From contig JAVSML010025176.1 in the NCBI GenBank assembly GCA_038503035.1, positions 519,001 through 583,000 on the forward strand: DNA of 64,000 bases, written 5' to 3'. The notes under the pieces were generated by a model, which had not been told where the DNA came from, did no database searches, and saw only the letters and a list, made by a program, of their open reading frames with translations. The position numbers were made by a program, and so were the translations under genes. Origin of the DNA: Crocodylus rhombifer (Eukaryota; Chordata; Crocodylia; Crocodylidae). Shown piece after piece: positions 55,001 to 64,000 of the stretch (positions within the stretch are counted from its first letter, which is position 1; each line of letters opens with the position of its first letter).

Positions 55001-56082
55001 GCTGGGAAATTCCTCTTTTAGATCAAAATGAGGATACAAATATTTGGATTTGCCTTGACATATACAGCCCCCATGACTCAGGGGAACCCTCAGTGCTGGA
55101 CAACAGGACCACAACAGCCAACTCTGATTCCTTTATTGCTTGCCATTTATTAATTATATATTTCAGTCACTAAAAGAATTTCAAACATTGGAAACTAAAA
55201 ACCACACATTTTTATAAATACGACTGATTCCATGATTTATTCATGAGGTTATAAGGTACTGTTGGGTTTAGCAATCACGCCATAAATAGGGCAATAAAAG
55301 CACAGACCAACACCTTTCACTTACCCTAGTAAGTAACTTCATGGTCAGATTTGTATGGTATACTGAGCAGAAAGCCATTTTCTATCACATAATGAAAATA
55401 TTTAGAAAACCACTAGAGCAATAAAAGTTATAGAAGTCCTAAAAATGCAATTGTCTTATTCCATTATTAGAGATGAAAATATTGGGAAAATGTTGGAGTT
55501 TCTCAGAAAATAGGGAGTTATAACATTAAAAGCCCAGGTTGTTAAGAAAGATATTGATTACTAAACTTCTTCTAAAAAAGAAAAAATAGAGGGAAAATGA
55601 TTTATGTCACTTACACAATCTTTTAACATTTGTTTTTGCCATCTACCAAACCTGGTTACAGGAACATAGGGAACCAAGATGCCATACTAATTATACTATA
55701 TTTTGCATAATTTATGAGAACCTTTCTTTTAGTTATTTTTTATAAATATGATTATGCAATGCACATCAAATGCAAGAATGGATAGCCTGCAGCCAAAACA
55801 CCTCAGACTATGATCTCACCATCTTTCAAAAAGTAGAAATGATCTTGAGCCACAAAATTTGCATCTAGAAATGGATTATAATCCAGTTACACAAAATTCC
55901 GATCTTCTCTAAAACAGCATGCCAGGTCAATTTATTACACAGATGAGATGCAGGAGGAGGGCAGGGGAAGAAGCTAAACTGGATCTAACTACTGAAGTGA
56001 CTTTCCCCTGAAGGTTGGTGTGGAAGGAGTATGTGATTCAAATCTAGCATTCCCATTTGACCCATTTCTACTTAAAGGTAAG
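52003..56082. other. Long AT-rich non-coding stretch
   Basis: No interspersed repeat or gene recognised apart from the CA microsatellite at 52798-52837. Blocks at 52040-52520 and 53390-54520 look like low-repeat, mixed-composition DNA that could be conserved non-coding sequence. That is a guess from appearance only. Confidence 0.45.
52798..52837. repeat. (CA)n microsatellite
   Basis: About 20 CA units with one ATA interruption. Confidence 0.95.
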
Positions 56083-56990
56083 TGTGGCAGGGCACTAGTA
56101 GTGCCTGCCACTTTAAGGACTGAGCCAGGGAGGGACAGGTGCCTAATGAGGGCAGCCATTTTAAGGCCCAGCTCCCTGAACTGAGGGCAGTTTGTGGTCA
56201 GCCAGCAGAGGAGAAACATCTCTCTGCTGAGCTCTGCCAGGAACACTGTGGAGGACAGGGTGAGGCTAGGGTGGTAGAGGAGGCCTCATTTGTCCTAGGT
56301 AGGGTGGTCATTAATCTGGTTTTATAGAAGACAGCCCAGTTTTGTGCTACTCTGTCCTTTTGATATGAAACTGGATGCCTTTTTGTCAGACTGGTGGAAG
56401 TCTGCACAGGAAAACAGAGGACATAAAGGCGTCCAGTTTCAGAATAATAGGACAGAGAACAGAGTAGCAGAAAACCAGGCTGTCCTCTATAAAACCAGAT
56501 GAACGGCCAGACACCCTGCTGGGCAAAGTGTGGGGGGGTATGATGGGGCTCCCTGTGGAGGGGGAGTCCTCAGGAAATGCCAGGTCAATTGCCTTCCTGG
56601 TGAAAGGCAAGTGTGGGGCACCTTGTAACCCCAGCCCCGACATCCTTGGTGGTTTCAACTGGCTCAGGGGAGCCCCAACTCATGGGAGTCCTGAGGCAGG
56701 GCTGAGCTTGGAGGAGGGACCTGAAGCAGCATCTAGGCTCTGCATAAGTCCTGTGGCTTCAGAGACCCTGAGAGGGGGCCAGGCATGGCTATGGCTAGCT
56801 GAGCCTCACAGGGAGACAGACCCCAGTGAGCCCCAGTGAGTGGGCCAAGAGCTTGGAGCCCAGTATGTGTTTGTTTATCCATTCATGTATATGAGTTATG
56901 AAAGATCCAGTGTAAACCACTGGTGGATGCCATTTGCAAGGCTTGGGCCACAGTGTAGGGGTGGAATGGAGCTGCCGAGATCCCCCTAAA
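56083..56990 (+). mobile_element. LTR, same superfamily as 14765-15404, with nested MITE
   Basis: It starts TGTGGCAGGGCACTAGTAG, then TGCCTGCCACTTTAAG, paralleling the minus-strand start at 15404 (TGTCACAAGGCACTAAGG, then TGCCTGCTCCTTCAAG). GGCAGCCATTTTAAGGCC and AGGAGGCCTCATT follow. After the palindromic MITE (56301-56517) GC-rich LTR or leader sequence continues to about 56990. No TATA or AATAAA is obvious, and the 3' border is a guess. Confidence 0.5.
56301..56517. mobile_element. Near-perfect palindromic MITE inside an LTR
   Basis: The left arm AGGGTGGTCATTAATCTGG, TTTTATAGAAGACAGC, CTACTCTGTCC, GAAACTGGATGCC is mirrored by the right arm on the opposite strand (AGGGTGTCTGGCC, ATCTGGTTTTATAGAGGAC, CTACTCTGTTC, GAAACTGGACGCC). 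The centre is at ~56409, so virtually the whole 217 bp can fold into one hairpin. No coding sequence. A TSD is not clear (CTAGG against CTGGG flanks). Confidence 0.8.
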
Positions 56991-58872
56991 AATTGGGTTC
57001 AAAACAGGCAGCCTCCCACCTGATTAACATCCTAATACTATGAAGAATTACTTGGCATTTTAAGACATCATTCATACTTTATGACAATCTACTATTAACA
57101 GGGTTAGTCAATACATATCTGGGCATTACTAAAAATGAAATGTCAATAGCAATGTCTACACAAATAGAAAAACAGAAGGTCTGGTTTTGTTAATATGAAT
57201 GACCAGATCTAGTTCAAGCTTAATTTGCCTATTGTCCTTTAGAAACATTTCCTTCCTCCACACACTGCTCCCTGCCCCATATTATTATAACTCTCTTTTA
57301 CAATTAGAACCTGGGATACTGTGAATGAACTTCACCAAGAATGTGAGCTCTGAGTACTTCTCAGCAGTCCTCTATTAGCTACCAGAATAGAAACTCCAGT
57401 AATCAGATTAGTGACTAGTTTCTTCATTGCCAGATCTGTTTTAATATACTTAACATTTTTCCTCTTCAGAACACTTCACTAAAGAATCCTCAAAAGATTC
57501 CTCTACATTCTCCATTTTACAGTGGGGCAATCAAAAGCACAGCAATTATATGACACAAGGAATTTGGTGTCTGAAAAGGAGTTAGAACTAAACTAAGAGG
57601 AGTCCCTAGCTACCAAGGTATACGGTATGCTTCTTCTCTCATGGGTCCCTTCCTTCATGAACTTAGCAGTTTGGACATCAGTAAAAAAGAACAATTGTTT
57701 AAACTGAAAGCTCAAATATAGTCTCTCTATCATGCTACTGTGACAAAAAACCCCAATATTTTAAATAGTTGTTTTGATATTTTCCACCATTGTTTCCTGC
57801 TTTTAAGGATGTCTCAATTCAGGAAGTGGCAAATGCAAAAATCAAAAGCAAATGCAAAGTCAAATAAACCTTATTGACCCTAGACAAATTTTCACATAAA
57901 TACCATTCTCTCAGGTTTTCTGACCCAAGCAAACACTAAAGCAAGTTTGGGCTCTTATGACCCACTTTCAGAACCTCACTGCTGAAAGGCAAAGGAAGAT
58001 AAACCAAGCTGATAACAGATTTACTGCCAAGCTGATTAAGCTAAAAATAGAAAATATATCCTGAACTTTATAAGTAAAGAAATAATTTTAATGGAAAATT
58101 GTGTGCATTTTAATGGAATAATTGTGTGCACATTATACCAGAACTAATGCTCTCACACTTCTCAGCCACTTAGACTTTGCCCTAGGACAAATAAAACAAC
58201 TTCTTAAAATTATATATTAATTGTAAATGATTTTGCAAAGCTTTTATATAGAGATTGTAAAGTAAAATATAGTTGCATTCTCCAGCAAAATCACCACTGT
58301 GTATTTACTTTTGTAGAAAATAATCAATATTGTCACCTACTTCTGCATTAATAGTTTGATCCATTAAAGTTTTACAATGTATTGCAAGTGACATTAAAAT
58401 TCCATTTTTCCAAAGATATTTTTCAACATATTCCCTCCCAAAGAAAAGTAAATATTAGTAAAAAATCTGACAGAATTTGAGAAATATTGGTCATACCTAT
58501 GGAACACACAGGTCTATTGTATGTCTTATATAAAGCAATTTTAATAGCAAACTAGAAGAAAAAAGTTTATGACAAAATGGGCTATGACACTGGATCAGAA
58601 ATGAATGCCAAAGAATGGAAGCCTATCTGGAACAATGGTCCTACACATCCATCTGCAATAATAAAATAAAATAATTTTACAATCCTACATATCCTATATC
58701 AACAGTATCTCATGACACTGAAAATTAAATGCATTTATGGTATTGGAATAGGAACAGTTGGAGGGAGTTTCACTTGGGAGGTTTCTACCACATGTAATGG
58801 ACATGATCCAGAATTAATCTGGTTGGACATCTGGTGAGGGAAATAAAAGGATGGCAACTACCAGATAACCCC
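56991..58872. other. AT-rich non-coding stretch
   Basis: Nothing recognised. Confidence 0.5.
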
Positions 58873-58875
58873 TTA

Positions 58876-59656
58876 GACTAGGTGCAGACAGTCAAAAAGC
58901 CTGAAGCTGAATCAATTCAGTCTTTGCAGGTTAGTCTAGCTATACAGATTACATTGAAACAGAAGTGAACAGACAATTACCACATGCCTGCAGTGGCTAA
59001 GGCTGGAAGCAGGAGGCGCTAGAGCATGGCTCTCTGGCTGTGTTTATTTCCTCTTCCTGCTGCCCCCGGGGTCTCTAGGATTTGTGGTCTAGAATTACAG
59101 CAGCAGGACTCTGCAGGGTTGCTTATCACTTGCTCTTCCTGCTTCCAGGTGCCTCTGGGATTTGTAGTCCCCAGTTGCAGACAGCAGTAAGTTTGAGTGG
59201 AGGGAGGGGTGTTTAACCCTCCTCCCTGGGCCCAGACCCCAGCTGGGGTTTGCCTGGGGGGGCACAGTCCCCCCCGCCACTCACTGCCAACTGGGCTGTA
59301 TCCACAGCCATGTTTGTGTGGCCGCCTTTGACAAACATCCCTTTGCTCCAGCTAGGGAGCAGAGGTGCAGGGCCAGCCTTGCTTTCTAGAGCAGACAGCA
59401 CAGTACAGCCCAGGGCTGGAAAGCATGCTGGGGGACTATGATACAACTTGAACTAGGAAGGGGTCTGGAACAAAAGTTTCATAAACTGGTTGGATCTAAA
59501 TTAGTTAAGTCTGATACTACATTCAACCAGGTTTATCTTAAACCAGTTTCAGCCATTTTGAAACTGGTGTATGTGCACTAAGCTTCTATTCTGTTATAGG
59601 TTTAAACCAGTTTCTGATCACTTAAGCTGGTTTGTGTGTAACTTCTGTTTCTAGCC
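58876..59656 (+). mobile_element. TIR DNA transposon, non-autonomous (copy 3) with TTA target duplication
   Basis: Left end GACTAGGTGCAGACAGTC and right end (reverse complement) GGCTAGAAACAGAAGTT. TTA directly flanks both sides (58873-58875 and 59657-59659), the target-site length and sequence of PIF/Harbinger elements. The right 230 bp correspond to 48854-49080 in inverted orientation. GC-rich interior, no transposase. Confidence 0.78.
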
Positions 59657-59733
59657 TTAGTGTTCCTACTGAACCTTCCTGAGAACTCTGCAACATAGAA
59701 GTGTAAAGGAAATTCATCAATCATCTTCTAGGC

Positions 59734-60102
59734 TAGTGTTTCTCAACCTGTGGGTCATGACCCAAAAATGGGTCTCAAGAATATATGAAAGGGTCATGAA
59801 GAAACTTAAAAAACGGAGAACAAAACTTTTAAAAAGGATTCTCCTTTAAAGGAGAAAAATGCAGGAAATCATGACTTTTTCCTTTCAGGCCAGCAGACTT
59901 CTAGCCTGCAAAGGGCTACTTGCTTCTGCTTGGGACCCCCATGCCTTACATCTCCCCACCCTGCCCCTCACAACCATCCCCTTCCCCACATGTTGGGGGC
60001 CTCAGGGCAGGGAGCAGTGGGTCAGAAGTGAGGGGCACTGTGCTAAGATTAGCCATCAATGTTTACAAATGGGCCCTGGTACAAAAAAGGTTGAGAACCA
60101 TA
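59734..60102. mobile_element. hAT MITE with TTCTCAACC-type termini
   Basis: TAGTGTTTCTCAACCTGTGG at the left and AAAGGTTGAGAACCATA at the right form the widespread CAGTGTTTCTCAACC hAT terminal pair. The left arm also has GGGTCATGACCC. No transposase. A duplication is not preserved. Confidence 0.75.
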
Positions 60103-60109
60103 ATATGTA

Positions 60110-61247
60110 TGCTAAGTACAGACAGTCAAAAAGCCTGAGGTTGAATCAATCTTCACAGGTTAGTCTAAGCTATGCAGGTTGAGCAGTGAGCAGACTTTGA
60201 TTCTTGAAATGTAGCCACATGCCTGCAGTGGCCTAGCCAGAAGCTGGGGGTAGGCCTGTGCAAAGCAGCTAGTATTCACTTCATATTTGGATTCAGCTGA
60301 TTCAGGAGACAGTGATTCAATTTGGTGATTTGAATCACTGTCCTGATTTGATTCAGCCAAATCTGATTTGGAGATTCGGCCACTGCCAAATCGACCGAAT
60401 CTCTGAATCGAGCAGGACCTATCTCCTGCCTGCTCTCCCTGCTCACCCCCCGCCCCCCACAGCTGTCCGCAGAGGCCCTGATGGCTGCTGCAGCAGCTGG
60501 TGAGTATGGGGCTTTTTTTTTTTAAAGAACTGGGAGATGGGGCTGGGAGAGCAGGCAGGGGTCGGGGGTGCTCAGGATGACTGAGGGAGCAGGCAGGGCA
60601 TGGGTCCTGGCGGGGGTCCACCCATGGTCCCCTCCCTCCTCCAGCCCCCTGCCCCCCCCCACACACACACATACACCCCTTACTCACAGGCATGGAGTCT
60701 GGATCCAGCTTCCTGCAGCAGTGGTGAGTGGGGACTGCCCAAATCTCCAAAGCTCTCCGAATCTTTTCCGAATTGATTTGGAGAGCTTCAAATTGATTCA
60801 GACCTTTTTAGTGGTCTCCTAATTCAATTCAGATTTGGAGCTTTGGACACCGAATTGGGCCAAATCCCCTCCAAATCAAATCAGCACCCAAAGCTTTGCA
60901 CAGTCCTACTGCAGGGCACTAGAGCACACCTCCCTGCTTGGCTGGAGCAGTCAGGTTGGGCCAAGGCTAGCCCACCCACCCTGTGAGACAGGGGTTTGGG
61001 GAAAAACATCCTGGAGTCCTGGGCAACTATGAGTTAACTTGAATCTGGAAGGGACCTGGCACAGAAGTTCAATAAACTGTTTTAGACTAAACCAGTTAAG
61101 TCTAATACTACATCCATGTAGGTTTATCTTAAATCAGTTTCAGCCACTTTGAAAGTGGTTTATGTGTGCTGAAATTCCCTCGTGTTACAGATGTGAACCA
61201 GTTTCTGATCACTTATACTGTTTTATATATAATTTCTATCCCTAGCC
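60110..61247 (+). mobile_element. TIR DNA transposon, non-autonomous (copy 4), carrying a nested hAT
   Basis: Left end TGCTAAGTACAGACAGTC and right end (reverse complement) GGCTAGGGATAGAAATT. Outside the nested element (60251-60908) it aligns with copy 3: AGACAGTCAAAAAGCCTGA, then GCAGTGGC, CACTAGAGCA against CGCTAGAGCA, then AAGTCTAATACTACAT and TTTATCTTAAA. The net length without the insert is about 480 bp. No transposase. Confidence 0.78.
60251..60908. mobile_element. Short non-autonomous hAT, termini like the 10.1-kb element
   Basis: Termini TAGGCCTGTGCAAAGC and (reverse complement) TAGGACTGTGCAAAGC agree at 15 of 16 positions and match the TAGGGCTGTGCAAAA terminus at 47225-47239. Subterminal GATTCAAATC-type and ATTTGGAG motifs are dense, including a perfect 12-bp hairpin ACAGTGATTCAA/TTGAATCACTGT. 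The interior has a poly-T and a G-rich stretch resembling that at 41880-42700. It lies inside the TIR copy 60110-61247. The flanks do not give a clean 8-bp duplication. Confidence 0.75.
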
Positions 61248-64000
61248 CTATTGATTGCAAGAATTACAAAGGCAAAAGCCTGAAAGAGAAGTAACACCCC
61301 TAAAACTACTGACTGGTTTCAAGAACCTTTGAAAGTTTTAGTAATGGAAAAGTTGTCCTATCAAGTCAGTGTTCTACAGGGAGAAAGTAAGGAGAGGCTG
61401 GCTTGCTTGGAAATCAGGTGGAAATTTTTGGAATTACCTAAAAAAAGGAACAAAAATGAGAAACTTTTAAAAATACTGAAGTGCAAGGTATATGATCTAA
61501 CATTTATGAATGGATTTGGAATCAATTTAAGGTTTGGGGGTAGAGATGAGTGGAGGGTAGTGAGATTTTACTGTGCAAAGTTCTGTGGGGGGAAGGAGGG
61601 GATAACTTATTATGGAGATGGAGAACTATCAATAGAGGCAGTGGGAAACTGGTCAAGGGCTTGGGGAGGGAGGGGAAAGGGGCACAAGACCTCTGTGGTG
61701 GACATTGATTTGGGTTGTATTACAAATGTTGGTGGTGGAGATTGATAACTGTCTGTTGGTATATTTTGGAGGACTGGATATGTTTTAGAATATTGGATCT
61801 GTTATTTTATAAGTTGGATTCACTAATGAATTAAAAACAAACCAAAACAAAGCGAACACTTCCCCCCCACAAAAAAAAAAATCCTTAGCTGCTGCTTTTC
61901 AATCTCTTCTTAAAGCAGATTTACAAGAACCTTCCCATAGATCCAGAGATTTTCCAGGTTGTAACATTATGGACCTGATCATGCTAAGTCTTCAATCCTT
62001 AGATCAAAACTTTTGTCAGTTCTCTGTGATACAAATCAGCACACAACACTATTCTTTTTCAGTCAAAACAAGCTTTTAACTATAGTCCAACTATACAGTC
62101 ATTGGCATCTTCTCATAAAATGGCTATTAGAATCAGAGTTGCTAAAGAAATCATGTTATTTTTACAGTGCAGAAGGATTCTAAGCTTTTGCCTCTTTTTG
62201 ATTAATTTCATGCCTGACTCAGTCAGAGATTAGGCCCTGACACAGGTTATAATTAAATATTGAAATCATGAAGTGCAAGAATGTTTAATTTTTAAAATAT
62301 GAGTTTTAATTTACCTCATACAGAGAATAGCTCTGGTCACCTGCAGAGATGCATTACACACTACATTGCCTAATGTAGGATGCCTGAATAAGGCTGAGCA
62401 TACAGTTAAAGTAAACTAATGCAATTTACTGAACAGCAGTCAAATATTTATCCAGTTGATGAAGCAGACTTTATGTGAAACTCAGACAATAATTAAAGAG
62501 AAGTCTTGCTTAAAACATGCTTATTCTGGTTTTCACAAATATGTTATACCAAAGCAGCATCTTCCTTTTCTCAAATATTGATGTTCTCCTAACACACTGT
62601 ACAGTGAGCTTGTCCTTGGCATTCTCTTGACCATTTAATGAATACATTTTCTGGCATTTGCCTTATCTTTGTTATGTTGTTCTTTGGAGAGCTGAAACTA
62701 TTAGTCAGCTCTTGACAGGAAAACATCAAAGCATGCTGGTAAAAGGTCTCACAGTATCAGAGTTATTAACATGGTATTTGATTAAACCATATAAAGATGG
62801 AGAATAGATACTACAGAATGCATCCTATATAGTTCAGATTTTCAAGACATTGGATATTGCCTCATAACAGTTTTATTTATTTTTGTTACATTAGATGAAC
62901 AATATTCTGAGTGGTGACTGGTGAAAAGTGACCCCAAGAGGAAATTATTTTGTAATTCTGAAGCCTTGCCATTTGAAAACGAACGGGAAAATGTCTGATA
63001 CTTTCCAAGTTTTGAAAACAGCAGGCATTTTTGCTTGAGTTTTATTTTTTCCAGTAGATCTATCTTTTAACTTACTTTGTACCAAAATAATTTAATTGCT
63101 GGAAAATCACTGATAAAAATCTATTCCATTTTCCTCTGTTTTATACATTCTGAAATACAAGCAAGCAATTCAAAATTGGGATACCTGCAAAGCCTCAATC
63201 CTGCAGTTGAATTTTGACCTGTAAAGTTTATAGGTCCAGTAAAATGAATAAGTGATATAAATCCTCATGTTTCCAACCACTATTTAAAGTCCAGAAAGGT
63301 GAGCAGATATTCTTCTGAAGCATCTATTATTGGCTAGAGTAAAAGTGAAGAGAAACCCCTGGGCCTGGTCTGGTATGGCGATTTCTTAGTTTCTCAAATA
63401 GATCTTGCCATAGAAAGTATTAGCATAACATTCTATTGATTAACAGTGATGAGTGGATCTACTTATTGGTTATAATAATAACCTATAGTGGCTTCTGGTG
63501 TCCCCATAGATATCTTTATTTAGTTGAATATCATATCTAATAGAACTTATGTGTGGTGTGTGTTAAAATAAGAGCTGAACCACAAGAAGGTTTGTTTAAT
63601 GAAATATTAGGTGAAAATGTTAAATAAAATATGAGGATACCTAAAGAATAGGTAGATTTAGGGTCTTCATATTTAAAGGTTTCATTTATGACTTCTTCCA
63701 AGCATAATCTTCAAAATAATATTCTGTCATATAAACCAGGTACCTTACATTATACTTTTACTGGTATAAGTGATTGGAAACCAGTCTGTACTTATAACAG
63801 AAATGGAGTTTGGCACATAAAACTGCTCTATCCCAAAAAGAGAACAGAAGTTGAGGACAGACTGGTTTAAGAAGGATGGAACCTGGTCTAAAATTTGCGT
63901 CTTCCCCCTCCCCCCCAGGCAAACCTATGTTCTGTTTGCTACAAATCTAACCTACGCTGCTTCCAAAAAAACACATAACTGAGATTGATTCCACCTCAAG
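61248..64000. other. AT-rich non-coding stretch to right edge
   Basis: The 138-aa frame at 61329-61745 and shorter ones have no recognisable domain, and I do not call them genes. 62120-62900 has the look of conserved non-coding DNA (mixed composition, no repeats), inference only. Confidence 0.45.

Noticed and set aside
61329..61745. 138-aa ORF in single-copy-looking DNA
   Set aside because: It begins with plausible residues but has no recognisable domain, and I see no splice or promoter context. It could be a LINE-like scrap but I cannot support it.
1..64000. CRISPR arrays, bacterial operons, rRNA or intact tRNA genes
   Set aside because: None present. The composition and repeats are vertebrate nuclear.

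Overview
This is vertebrate nuclear DNA, most probably from a crocodilian; a turtle is the main alternative. The evidence is the dense mixture of CR1 LINEs of several ages, hAT and Harbinger-like DNA transposons, Penelope-like elements and retroviral-type LTRs, together with AT-rich single-copy DNA, CA microsatellites and two 10-N assembly gaps. I recognise no host protein-coding gene, rRNA, tRNA gene or CRISPR array. Every long open reading frame I could interpret belongs to a transposable element. The window is best read as a gene desert or a very large intron.

Region by region. 1-1330 is a non-CR1 LINE reverse-transcriptase remnant running off the left edge. 2.4-2.9 kb holds a hairpin MITE-like repeat. 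3.4-9.6 kb is a pile of CR1 copies of different ages: a 486-aa open ORF on the minus strand at 4.8-6.4 kb, a 223-aa ORF on the plus strand at 7.1-7.8 kb and several worn fragments, mixed with LTR-like DNA. 12.2-14.3 kb (+) and 19.46-21.16 kb (-) are CR1 copies of one subfamily, the first broken and the second open for 519 aa. Between them lie an LTR (14.8-15.4 kb), a terminal-inverted-repeat element (16.1-16.9 kb) and a fold-back element (17.3-18.3 kb). 21.9-25.0 kb holds an LTR and two more CR1 fragments. 25-37.1 kb is mostly AT-rich unique-looking DNA with a tRNA-derived SINE-like piece, an RTE-type LINE scrap and a degenerate ~50-bp tandem repeat.

The most striking object is 37138-47239. 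A 10.1-kb interval bounded by matching hAT-type terminal repeats and a perfect 8-bp target-site duplication (TTATTTCA) contains a decayed BED-finger hAT transposase. It appears to have been colonised by other elements: a minus-strand Penelope-like element that is itself split by a ~2.5-kb insertion carrying a Myb/SANT-like coding relic and a G-rich minisatellite; a minus-strand LTR; and a plus-strand Penelope 3' end interrupted by a 187-bp hAT MITE with its own perfect 8-bp duplication. A ~152-bp tandem array sits near the right terminus.

48.9-61.2 kb holds three of the four copies of one TIR family (termini like GGCTAGGGACAGACATT; the fourth is at 16.1 kb). It also holds a Tigger/pogo derivative that split a microsatellite, two hAT MITEs, and an LTR carrying a palindromic MITE. 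One TIR copy carries a nested short hAT whose termini match those of the 10.1-kb element. The rest is AT-rich DNA in which some blocks look like candidate conserved non-coding elements; that is inference only. The genes do not cooperate in a pathway. What the window records is the order of transposon insertions.
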